Below, in pieces: positions 11,336 through 22,285 of a stretch of 64,000 nt of DNA; positions within the stretch are counted from its first letter, which is position 1, and every line of letters begins with the position of its first letter. A model generated the notes under the pieces. The model was not told where the DNA came from. It made no database searches and was given only the letters and a program-made list of their open reading frames with translations. The position numbers were made by a program, and so were the translations under genes. Location of the stretch: NCBI GenBank assembly GCA_963995525.1, contig OZ023217.1:7750838-7814837 (forward strand), given 5' to 3'. The stretch is from Escarpia spicata. Its lineage: Eukaryota; Annelida; Polychaeta; Sabellida; Siboglinidae.

Positions 11336-14300
11336 ACATACACACAGCATACATCATTCATCTCAGTTGGCGAATAGCAGACAATGACTGTCATGTGTCC
11401 AGCGCTGTTGGGACAACGGGCGGAGAGAAGACGAGACACTGACTGACATGTGTCCAGCGCTGTGGGGACAATGGGCGGAGAGAAGACGAGACAATGACTG
11501 TCCTGTGTCCAGCGCTGTGGGGACAATTGGCGGAGAGAAGACGAGACAATGACTGTCATGTGTCCAGCGTTGTGGGGACAACGGGCGGAGATAAGACGAG
11601 ACATTGACTGTCATGTGTCCAGCGCTGTGAGGACAAAGGGCGGAGATAAGACGATACAATGACTGACATGTGTCCAGCGCTGTGGGGACAATTGGCGGAG
11701 ATAAGACGAGACAATGACTGTCATGTGTCCAGCGCTGTGGGGACAATTGGCGGAGATAAGACGAGACAATGACTGTCATGTGTCCAGCGCTGTGGGGACA
11801 ACGGGTAGAGAGAAGACGAGACAATGACTGTCATGTGTTCAGCGCTGTGGGAACAACGGGCGGAGATAAGACGAGACAATGACTGTCCTGTGTCCAGCGC
11901 TGTGGGGACAACGGGTAGAGAGAAGACGAGACAATGACTGACATGTATCCAGCGTTGTGGGGACAACGGGCGGAGATAAGACGAGACAATGACTGTCATG
12001 TGTCCAGCGTTGTGGGGACAACGGGTAGAGAGAAGACGAGACAATGACTGACATGTGTCCATCGTTGTGGGGACAACGGGCGGAGATAAGACGAGACAAT
12101 GACTGTCATGTGTCCAGCGCTGTGGGGACAACGGGCGGAGAGAAGACGAGACAATGACTGTCATGTGTCCAGCGCTGTGGGGACAATTGGCGGGGATAAG
12201 ACGAGACAATGACTGTCATGTGTCCAGCGCTGTGGGGACAACGGGTAGAGAGAAGACGAGACAATGACTGTCATGTGTCCAGCGCTGTGGGAACAACGGG
12301 CGGAGATAAGACGAGACAATGACTGTCCTGTGTCCAGCGCTGTGGGGACAACGGGTAGAGAGAAGACGAGACAATGACTGACATGTGTCCAGCGTTGTGG
12401 GGACAACGGGCGGAGATAAGACGAGACAATGACTGTCATGTGTCCAGCGTTGTGGGGACAACGGGTAGAGAGAAGACGAGACAATGACTGACATGTGTCC
12501 AGCGTTGTGGGGACAACGGGCGGAGATAAGACGAGACAATGACTGTCATGTATCCAGCGCTGTGGGGACAACGGGCGGAGAGAAGACGAGACAATGACTG
12601 ACATGTGTCCAGCGCTGTGGAGACAACGGGCGGAGATAAGACGAGACAATGACTGTCATGTGTCCAGCGCTGTGGGGACAACGGGCGGAGAGAAGACGAG
12701 ACAATGACTGTCATGTGTCCAGCGCTGTGGAGACAACGGGCGGAGATAAGACGAGACAATGACTGTCATGTGTCCAGCGCTGTGGGGACAACGGGCGGAG
12801 AGAAGACGAGACAATGACTGACATGTGTCCAGCGCTGTGGGGACAACGGGCGGAGAGAAGACGAGACAATGACTGACATGTGTCCAGCGCTGTGGAGACA
12901 ACGGGCGGAGATAAGACGAGACAATGACTGTCATGTGTCCAGCGCTGTGGGGACAAGGGGCGGAGATAAGACGAGACAATGACTGACATGTGTCCAGCGC
13001 TGTGGGGACAACGGGCGGAGAGAAGACGAGACAATGACTGACATGTGTCCAGCGCTGTGGGGACAACGGGCGGAGAGAAGACGAGACAATGACTGACATG
13101 TGTCCAGCGCTGTGGAGACAACGGGCGGAGATAAGACGAGACAATGCCTGTCATGTGTCCAGCGCTGTGGGGACAAGGGGCGGAGATAAGACGAGACAAT
13201 GACTGACATGTGTCCAGCGCTGTGGGGACAACGGGCGGAGAGAAGACGAGACAATGACTGACATGTGTCCAGCGCTGTGGAGACAACGGGCGGAGATAAG
13301 ACGAGACAATGACTGTCATGTGTCCAGCGCTGTGGGGACAACGGGCGGAGAGAAGACGAGACAATGACTGACATGTGTCCAGCGCTGTGGGGACAAGGGG
13401 CGGAGAGAAGACGAGACAATGACTGTCCTGTGTCAAGCGCTGTGGGGACAACGGGCGGAGAGAAGACGAGACAATGACTGACATGTGTCCAGCGCTGTGG
13501 GGACAACGGGCGGAGAGAAGACGAGACAATGACTGACATGTGTCCAGCGCTGTGGAGACAACGGGCGGAGATAAGACGAGACAATGCCTGTCATGTGTCC
13601 AGCGCTGTGGGGACAAGGGGCGGAGATAAGACGAGACAATGACTGACATGTGTCCAGCGCTGTGGGGACAACGGGCGGAGAGAAGACGAGACAATGACTG
13701 ACATGTGTCCAGCGCTGTGGAGACAACGGGCGGAGATAAGACGAGACAATGACTGTCATGTGTCCAGCGCTGTGGGGACAACGGGCGGAGAGAAGACGAG
13801 ACAATGACTGACATGTGTCCAGCGCTGTGGGGACAAGGGGCGGAGAGAAGACGAGACAATGACTGTCCTGTGTCAAGCGCTGTGGGGACAACGGGCGGAG
13901 AGAAGACGAGACAATGACTGACATGTGTCCAGCGCTGTGGGGACAATGGGCGGAGAGAAGACGAGACAATGACTGTCCTGTGTCCAGCGCTGTGGGGACA
14001 ACGGGCGGAGATAAGACGAGACAATGACTGTCATGTGTCCAGCGCTGTGGAGAAAACGGGCGGAGAGAAGAAGAAGCCTTTTTGAGATTAGTATCCATGG
14101 CCAATCCGATTCCAGAGTAATGTTGTCCATCAGTTCTCCCAGACCAGGTATAGTTATAGCCACCGCAAGGGTTTCTCCTGAGTCACAGAGACGTGTTTCC
14201 TGTAGTCCAGCGAAGTTGATTCTCACATTGCTTAGTTTGCGTGAATGAAGCGGCAGGGCAGCACTAGTGTTCAATGTCAGAACGTTCCATGTTGCACATC
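11336..14300 (-). pseudogene. RTE-like LINE endonuclease fragment interrupted by a minisatellite
   Basis: Minus strand, from about 14290 down: frames give LSNVRINFAGLQETRL, DSGETL and then WSGRTDGQHYSGIGLAMDT, which are the conserved early blocks of a LINE AP-type endonuclease/exonuclease/phosphatase domain. The next block, LLSARFLHSAGHMTVIV, lies in the first repeat unit at about 14070-14020. On the far side of the repeat array the reading resumes at about 11405-11345 as GHMTVIVCYSPTEMNDV, equivalent to the ARF...TVIQAYAPTND block of RTE-type endonucleases. So one conserved protein block sits in the repeat unit and the flanks are the rest of the same domain. The coding sequence is otherwise frameshifted and dead. 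Confidence 0.7.
11380..14071. repeat. 55-bp minisatellite, about 49 copies
   Basis: The unit starts GACAATGACTGTCATGTGTC on the plus strand and is 55 bp long. Units differ mainly at a few alternating sites: TGTCATG/TGACATG, AGAGAAG/AGATAAG, CGGGCGG/CGGGTAG and GGGGACA/GGAGACA. Since 55 is not a multiple of three and the unit has no stop on the minus strand, all three minus frames stay open and give long spurious reading frames (the longest about 437 codons). Variant patterns recur every 440 bp (8 units): a GAACAACGGG variant at 11851 and 12291, an ACAATGCCTG variant at 13141 and 13581, and a TGTCCTGTGTCAAGC variant 440 bp apart near 13425 and 13865. Confidence 0.97.
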
Positions 14301-14780
14301 GGATGCTGTGTCGTAGGTTGATTTTATTTGGGGTTTTCGTAGTAAGTAGTTATTCATCAGGCCGGGTTACTAGCCCTGCGCCTACTAGGTGACTGGAAGG
14401 TTCGCTTCCTGTAGCGTGTCTACTCACTGGACAATGTTGTTCGGTGTTGTCCTTCACCTAGATGGATCGCAATCCAAGGTTATATACGAGATTCATGTTC
14501 CCGTCAACAGTTCCTTTCTAACCGGGGCGGATGATCTCTGGCGCAGAGTCAGACATCGTGATGTAGCTGCCTGTGGAGACCAATACGGTCGTCGTTAGTA
14601 CAAACATCCATCATTCTGTTGTCACGGCTTCACCATTTACCCACGGCTGGGACCATTTAACCCATGGCTGGGAGTGTGGGTGGTAGTAACCGGGACGTGT
14701 CCCTACACAGAGGGGCCTACGCCACGTGCCTACAGGGCCCACATATGCTCCCCGTCTAGAATATACTGTCCAGACTCTCA
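14300..14780. other. No recognised feature
   Basis: A region between two LINE relics. It holds a short repeat of CCCAYGGCTGGGA type (about 14638-14672) and no convincing frame. Confidence 0.35.
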
Positions 14781-16415
14781 ATCATGTTTAAAAAAAACTG
14801 GATAACTATCATCTTGCTATCATCGAAGCGCGCAGATCTGCCAAATTGAGAAGAGACAAAGATGAACAGAAATGACTTATTCGTGAAAGAAACCGTGCCC
14901 TTGGCCAAGATCAAGCTCACTATTGGAACAAAAAAGCTGAACAAATTGAGAGAGCCGCTGCTAATTAAGACCAGCACACGATATATCGTGAGTTGAGGAC
15001 ATGCCGATTAGGACTCATAAAACCAATCCACGACTTGCAAGCGCTTGATGGAACTAAACACACAAACATCATTGAGTGGTTAGGCCGATGGAAAGAACAT
15101 TTCGATGACCTGCTGAACAAACCATGCCTCCCGCCAGATCCCATCCTCACAGCGGACGCCAAAAGTGTCCCTTGTGATAACAGCTGCAACACCGCCCCAG
15201 TTACCAGACAAGAGGTTGCTACCGCCCTCAAGTGTCCAAAGAACAGACGGGTCCCAGGAATCTACTCAATCACAAGGGAACTTCTAAAAAGCGGTGGAGA
15301 CACAATGATAACGTGGCTAACTCACATCATCAACATCGTGTGGGCAAAAAGACGATTCCCGACGACTGGAGGAAGGGAACCTGGCCAGCTCTTCGCTCTG
15401 ATGCTCTTTGACGGCATTTGACCAGCTCTACGATATTACAGACAAGATTAACAAACGGGCTTCACTGCGTAAGGCAGCACAACAGACCAAATCTTCGCCA
15501 TCAGACAACTAGTATAAAAAAAAAAAAATTTGATCAATCTGCTTTTATTGCCTTTGTTGACTTCAAAGCTGCCTTTGAATCGGTGTCCCGCAATGCACTG
15601 TGGAAAATCTTTCAATTTGATTCGATTACGCCGACGACATCGCCATATTCACCTCCACCATCGCTGGACTACAACAGGCGTTGATAATACCCCAGGAAGA
15701 AGCAAACCATGTGGGCATGACCATAAGCTGGACAAAGGCCAAACTCATAGCCACCACTCCCGATCCGACAACTCATCCACCACTGCATATCCTAAACGAA
15801 CATGTTGAATTTGTGGACTCTCACCTACTTAGGATCTGTTATAACAAACAATGGATCATCAGCCAAAGACATTACATCCCGCATCTCCAAAGCTGCCGGT
15901 GCCATGTGCCGCCTATCGAACCCTCTTTTCCGCAAACGACGCATCAGCATCAAAACCAAGATAAATATGTACCGTGCACTGATTATTTCCGTTCTTCTGT
16001 ATGGCGCTGAATCCTGGGCAACAGCTCTCGCAGATCGCCGTCGCCTCGACGTGTTCGACATGCGCTGCCAGCGTCGTCTATTACGTATCTCCTGGCAACA
16101 GCACAGCACCAACTGCTCTTTACGTGATAGAACCGGCCATCACCGTCAACGCCGTCTTCGCTGGTATGGATACCTTCAACCCATGACGTGCACCGTCGCG
16201 GCTCGCCGAGTCTATGATTTTAGTTTTTAAAATACCCAGCAAGATGGCGTCCCTGAGAAGACGGCCCAAGACCCGGTGGTCCAGTTCAATCGTCCATGAC
16301 CTGGCTACTGCTGGCATTGACATTACCACCGCCATCCAGATGTGCCAGAACCGCTCCAGTTGGAGAATGTTCGTCAGAGAACTGCCCACGTTCGAATCCG
16401 AGCATGGCACTTAAG
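14780..16415 (+). pseudogene. Decayed RTE-like LINE ORF2
   Basis: Starting at about 14790 the frames read through the linker region (RRSAKLRRDKDEQK, then ELRTCRLGLIKPIHDLQALD). The RT begins with a block including KCPKNRRVPG. The catalytic block AFVDFKAAFESVSRNALW is at about 15545-15600 after an A-rich run, and a degenerate YADDIAIF block follows at about 15625 in another frame. The C-terminal part is clear at 15802-16110: YLGSVITNNGSS, then ISIKTKINMYRALIISVLLYG and AESWAT. It continues to a RLRWYGYLQPM block and a GRRPKTRW-like block before 16410. Stops, frame changes and loss of much of the RT core between 15350 and 15540 make it inactive. Confidence 0.75.
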
Positions 16416-16499
16416 TCAAGTTAAGTCAAGTCGCTAGCTCCATCATTTTTAGATTTTTGTGGTTGAGATTTTATGATTAAGAAACGGCCTCGTGGCATG

Positions 16500-18170
16500 T
16501 ACCTGAACGAGGACTTTGCGCATTATCCAAAGCTTGGAGTATAAATTTAATATAATTGTTATATCAGTAACATGGTTTAATGAAAACAGGAGGGGCGGAA
16601 GTGAAGTAAACTGTAACGATGTCGTATTTTCGGGTTACAAACTGTACTGTAATTCCAAAAAAAAAAACAAGGTGGTGGCGTTGCCATATATGTGTGTGAA
16701 TCTGTACTTAACAACTGCCAGTCTTCTGATATTTTTTAAGGAACATATCGTATGCTGTTGATGACTGTTTTAAAAAGCATCTTTATTGAGATACAAATTA
16801 GTAAACACGAAAAATTCAATGTCGGTTGTATGTATAGAGCACCGAATACCAGCATCAGCAAATTTAACGACAATCTGTCATTTATACTGAACAATCTCAC
16901 CAGCAAAATTGTTTATATATGTTGTGATTGCAATATAGACTTATTGCACTGCAAAGAGCAAGCTGAATCAAAATACTTTATTGATCAAATGTTCAGCTCT
17001 GCATTATACCCCTTGATCACCACGAATAACAAGCACGACTGCTAGTATAATAGATAACATTTTCTGTTCTGAACTGTGTTGAAACAAAATGTGCGGCATT
17101 GTTTTAAGCGATGCTACAGACCATATGCCAATTTTCGTCATGTGTGACAACAGCACTTATTTGTTTTAAATGTGTGACAACAGCACTTATGCGGTTATTA
17201 ACGATGATCCTACATATAAATATAATAGAACGTTAAATGAGGACTCTGCGTTCTGCGCTTTATACAAATACTAAGTAACACTTATAACGACGCCTTTCCT
17301 GTCAACATGACAACGCATTTATGAAGGACAAAAAAAATGATAACCGTTTGTTATGAAGAGGGCTAAAACCGCTTGCATAAAGAAGAATACCCTGTACTTA
17401 GCTTATTGACAGATGAGCAGTATGACTTCAGAAGTAATCATTCAACTTCACTAGTTCTAACAGAATTTGTTGAAAGGGTTACTTCCACATTGGATAAATG
17501 CCAAAGCACGATTGGTGTCTTTATCGACCTAAAAAGCCTTTGACAATGCTAAGTAAACTCAATGCTACGGAATAAGGGGTCTGGCTCTGGACATGAATAA
17601 AAAGCGACTTAACCAACCGTAGACAATATGTATGCTATAACAACAGTAACTCAGAACAAAAGGAAATCAAGTGTGGAGCCCCGCAAGGTTCAATCCTTGG
17701 CCAGTTATTATTTATTCTGTACATAAATGACATGTGTGAAGTCTCAAAATTGCTAATAATGTTTAACAATAAAAAACAACATAGAACAGATGCGAACATA
17801 TGTGAATATAGTTTTGAATGGGTGTAATATACAAAATTCCTTGGAGTAACCATTAATGAAAACTTAACATGGCGAGAACACATAAGAATGGTTGAATCAA
17901 AAAGCATAGCAGTTTTGTATAAAACTATGCATGTTCTTGATTGTCAAGCGTTACACACATTATATAATTCACTTGTTGAACCACATATGTCATACTGCTG
18001 TGAGATCTGGGGAAATACTTATCCATCTAGACTCAGAAAACTATCTATGTTACAGAAAAAAGCTATACGGATTATTTATAACCTTAATTACCATGATCAT
18101 ACATCTGTATTTTTTCATCTCTCAAACATGCTAAAATGTCATGATTTAGTTAAATACAAGACTACGGCAG
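16500..18170 (+). pseudogene. Decayed jockey/CR1-type LINE ORF2
   Basis: Endonuclease blocks are seen at 16540-17040: ISVTWFNENRRGG, then VGCMYRAPNTSISKFND and a degenerate YICCDCNIDLL (normally GDFNIDLL). RT blocks follow at about 17410-17540: EQYDFRSNHSTSLVLTEFVE, then GVFIDLKK. Further blocks are at 17670-17750 (KCGAPQGSILGQLLFILYIN) and, in the thumb region 17890-18150, MSYCCEIWG, LQKKAIRIIY and YHDHTS. Short deletions and stops are frequent. The frame runs into a (GCA)n tract at 18166. A related C-terminal piece (DPRTWNQLP) lies further downstream at about 18840, inside the triplicated unit. Confidence 0.7.
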
Positions 18171-18171
18171 C

Positions 18172-18206
<35 letters not shown>

Positions 18207-18275
18207 CCCATACTGTGCGTGCATTATGTTGTTGTTGTTGTTGTTGTTGAGTAAACGTTCATTCATTCATTCAAA
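18166..18275 (+). repeat. (GCA)n and (TTG)n tracts with a shared 3'-end module
   Basis: A (GCA)n tract (18166-18203) is followed by CATACTGTGCGTGCATTATG, a (TTG)n tract and AGTAAACGTTCATTCATTCA. The same order of elements, inverted, occurs at 37850-37945, where the A-T-rich part reads AATAAACG. It therefore looks like the 3' end of a dispersed element with a built-in (TTG)n tract. Confidence 0.65.
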
Positions 18276-19079
18276 CTTTCATTCAGTCATTAAATAATTT
18301 ATACTGCATAGCATGATATTACAAAACAGGTAGTCAGATTATGTACCGTAAGAAAACAATCATTCGCAAATTTAATCACATTTTAATCAAACTTAGACAT
18401 TGCACGGAACAATACAAAGTAATACGAGACACAACCATTCATACTTACGATATAGTAGGTCATGTTGATTGTGCCGTGCCGCGAACGTTCTAGACGCGTC
18501 TGCTTTGCATTCAATTCTCTGTGGCAATGACACGATAGACGACAATCAGTCTTCCCAGCTGTGCCTGGTTGTATTTGGATTAATGCAATCACGGGCAATT
18601 TGACATAACGACCTTGGCTATTTTTAGTAAGAAAACATGTGTGCTCTGCACTCCAGAGATTTATTGATATAATCACGGCATAAGGACTCTACGTATTCAG
18701 AGAAGTGCCGCACCATCACGAAGATATGCTTTTCACGTTCTAGTGTCTTCTAAGACTCACACCTCCGTAATTGTTATGCACTTCCCTCTTTTTGTTCACT
18801 ATATATGTTTTAAAGCAACTGCATTTTACGAACGCGCTTTCGTTTCTGATCCAAGAACATGGAATCAACTGCCTATCTTACCAATATTACCACATATTTT
18901 TATGTTGTTTGATAAGATACGGATTGAGATCTATGAATGACAGGTTATGTAAATACACACATGAATTTGCTAAATCTAGACAACGTTAGCAATTTAACGA
19001 CTAAGCCTACAGTTTTGTATGAATAACGAATTCAATTGTATGACGCACTATAGCCTTATCAGTTCGGTGAACTTGCTAC

Positions 19080-20975
19080 ACTATTCGCAGAACTAGACAA
19101 CATCGACACCATGAGCGAAAACATCACTGAGATGATCCAACTAAGTGCGACAAGTGTAGCCAAAGCAATCAACAGGCATGTAGTGACGCGAATATCATCA
19201 CCTTCACGAGCACTAATGAAGAAATTACGAGAAATGGTGGATATCGGCGACCGTAAAACAAGTAGAGTACGCAGAAATATGCAAGACCATCAAAAAGAAA
19301 GCGAAGGAGGACATCAGAAAGTACGAACAAGAGATCATACGAGAAACGATTATGTCATCAAAGAGCCTGAACAAAACAAAAAGAACACAGGCACTAGGCT
19401 GAGACAGACTGATTACACTTCTATACAAGCAGGGTAGAGAAATACAAGACCAAGATATGATCATAGAACAAATAGAGGAATTCTACACCAAGCTATACGA
19501 CAGTGAACAGAGTACCATAATTCCCACCGACTCGAAAGAAGTACCAGAGATAACACCATGGGAGGTGGAAGCAGCGCTAGAGATATGAAGAATAGGAAGA
19601 CAACAGGCAACGACAATGTAAACTTTGAAACATTAAAAGCAAGAGAAGATATAATCTCGAAGACACTGCCTAAGCTGTATATTAAATGCTTATCAGAAAG
19701 ACGAATAACCACCGCTTGGAAGAACGCAAAGATGGTGATTAGTTTCAAGAAGGGAAATAAGAAAGACTTAAAGAACTACAGACCGATATGTCTGTTATCA
19801 AACATCTACAAATTACTCACAAAGATACTAACGAATAGGCTAGAGAAGACACTCGACGAAAACCAACTACGAGACGTCGTAAACCAACTGAAAGAGAAGT
19901 GTCGAGAATATAATATCCTGCTCTGCATCGCTTTCGTCGACTACGAGAAGGCTTTTGACTCGGTGCAAACTCAAGCAATACTGACCTCCCTTCAATAACA
20001 GGGGATAGAAGATGTGTACATCGATCTCCTGACAGACATCTACACTAACAGCTCGGTGACCTACACGAAAAGAGCAACAAGATCAACATCAAGAGAGGAG
20101 TACGACAGGGTGACACCATATCGCCCAAGCTGTTCACGGCAACACTCGAAAGCATATTCCGAAGACTGACCTGGGAAACCAGAGGCTTGAGGATAGACGG
20201 AGAATATCTCAGCCACCTTCGCTTCGCCAACAACATAGTCATATGCGCTATTACACCGCAAGAACTACAAAACATGCTGCAGGAGCTAGCTGATGAAAGT
20301 GAAAAACAAGGTCTAAGGATGAACATCTCGAAGACAAAAGTGATGCTAGGAAATGACACACCAATATATATCAACACGACGCAGATAGATAATGTTGAAA
20401 GCTACGTCTATATGGGACAGCGAAACAGTATCAGAGAAAAAAACCAAGACAAGGAGATTCAAAGAAGGATCACCGCCGGCTGGACAGCTTTCGCCAAACA
20501 CAGGGACATCTTCAAGGGCAACTGCTTGAAGAGACAAGTCTTCAACTCGTGCGTACTTCCAGCGATGACATACGGCGCAAAGAACAAGCTAGCAGCCGCA
20601 CAAACAAAGTTGGAAAAAAGTATGTTAAACATCACATGTCGGGAGAGAGAAAAAAAACATGTGGGTAAGACAGAAGGCAAAGGTCATAGACGTGATAGAA
20701 CAAATCAGAAGACAGAAGTGGACCTGGACAGGGCAGGGCACATTTGCAGACTACGAGATAACCGATGGACATCGCGTATCACAACCTGGAGACCTTACGA
20801 AGGGAAACGATCTAGAGGAAGACCGGCGAGACGGTGGAGAGACGAACTAGACGAGTATTGAAAGGGCACCATGATGGCAGAGGATAGCGCAAGACAGGCA
20901 GATTTGGAAACGACTTGCTGAGGCCTTCGCCCAACCACGGGACACTACGGCTGCACAATGATGATGATGATGATG
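19080..20975 (+). pseudogene. RTE-like LINE fragment, inactive (copy 1)
   Basis: The RT frames contain GNDNVNFETLK and KGNKKDLKNYRPICLLSNIY (19750-19810). A LRDVVNQLKEK stretch follows in which the usual REQAGFR block is missing, then IAFVDYEKAFDSVQTQ (19930-19970). The frame stops at TAA (19996) and continues after a frame change with HLRFANNIVICAI (20215-20250), where the two catalytic aspartates expected in ADD are asparagines. The C-terminal part (RQKWTW and GKRSRGRPARRWRDEL) lies in shifted frames. It ends in (ATG)n. All these lesions are shared with the other two copies, so the element was dead before the segment was triplicated. Confidence 0.8.
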
Positions 20976-21243
20976 AAGCTCCGCGGGTTCGAATCCTGCG
21001 CGGAGGTGTCGAACCTTGGGCAAGTTCGTTTACTCTACATTGCTTCAGTTCACTCAGCTGTATGAATGAGTACCTGGCTATATATAGTGGTGGTTATTTG
21101 TGTACGAATAGTCTTCGCGCATTAATTGCAGCGTGACTTCCCAGAGAAGTAGATATGGTGTTCGATTGAACAGGTCTGCCAGGGAGTAAAGTGTAAGGAG
21201 CTTTGAACAGTCCTGAGGATTGGATACTGCGCTATATACAATA
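20976..21243 (+). mobile_element. SINE 3' part fused to the LINE tail (copy 1)
   Basis: Directly after the LINE (ATG)n tail comes a tRNA T-arm-like piece (GCGGGTTCGAATCCTGC, a 5-bp stem with one G-T pair and a 7-nt loop). Then comes the SINE body (CTTGGGCAAGTTCG, AGGTCTGCCAGGGAGTAAAG) ending near GCGCTATATACAA. The A-box half of the tRNA-like head is absent. Confidence 0.65.
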
Positions 21244-22285
21244 TCGTTCTTATTACGCCGGAATTGGAGGGTATAATATGCACTGCAAATACGTATTAGT
21301 AACTTTTTACATGTCCGATCGATGCATTGATGAGACATTTGCATGACCTTCACTACCGGGCAAACAATATATGACTGTAGGTGATCCTGACATATATACA
21401 TTTTCTTCTGATTATTCGTTACATGTGGTAGCGGTAGTAATATGTGTGGTTTGACGGTAAAGAAAAATATCAGTATATAGAAAAGATTACTTACGCTTTA
21501 TAACATTATTAATATATCATTATATATATATATATATTATATATATATGTGTGTGTGTGTTTGTGTGTGAGTGTTTTGACCGCGAGTTACGTGAATAATA
21601 CGTTTTATTTTAAATTTCTAACTGTTGGTATACAATATATATCCATAAATATAATGGCGTGTAATTAGTTGCATTAAAAAATATTTTGGTGATTCTGAGA
21701 GCATTGATTTCGGAAATTGTATGTCCTATCTCGTGTAAAGGCTGACACACACGTATAGTTAGTGACGGGTTTTTGGCCCCTGGCTGAGACATGTCTGTGT
21801 TTGCCAACTTCCCAAGAAGGAGGATATTTTTAGTAAGAAAACATGTGTGCTCTGCACTCCAGAGATTTATTGATATAATCACGGCATAAGGACTCTACGT
21901 ATTCAGAGAAGTGCCGCACCATCACGAAGATATGCTTTTCACGTTCTAGTGTCTTCTAAGACTCACACCTCCGTAATTGTTATGCACTTCCCTCTTTTTG
22001 TTCACTATATATGTTTTAAAGCAACTGCATTTTACGAACGCGCTTTCGTTTCTGATCCAAGAACATGGAATCAACTGCCTATCTTACCAATATTACCATA
22101 TATTTTTATGTTGTTTGATAAGATACGGATTGAGATCTATGAATGACAGGTTATGTAAATACACACATGAGTTTGCTAAATCTAGACAACGTTAGCAATT
22201 TAACGACTAAGCCTACAGTTTTGTATGAATAACGAATTCAATTGTATGACGCACTATAGCCTTATCAGTTCGGTGAACTTGCTAC

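Larger units (their letters stand above)
18619..21824 (+). repeat. Tandem segment, copy 1 (3,206 bp)
   Basis: First of three head-to-tail copies of one segment. In order it contains a LINE C-terminal relic with DPRTWNQLP (about 18840), about 250 bp of AT-rich spacer, an RTE-like LINE fragment (19111-20975), a SINE 3' part (20976-21243), a TATA/TG microsatellite (about 21520-21560), and about 260 bp ending in CCCAAGAAGGAGGA. It starts at TATTTTTAGTAAG. It lacks 27 bp (CGAAAACATGGGCACTCACC and the next 7 bases) at about 20578 that both other copies have. Confidence 0.97.

Noticed and set aside
12711..14024. Long minus-strand open frame of about 437 codons in the 55-bp array
   Set aside because: The unit has no stop in any minus frame and 55 bp is one more than a multiple of three, so long frames arise automatically. 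There is no start context or unique sequence.
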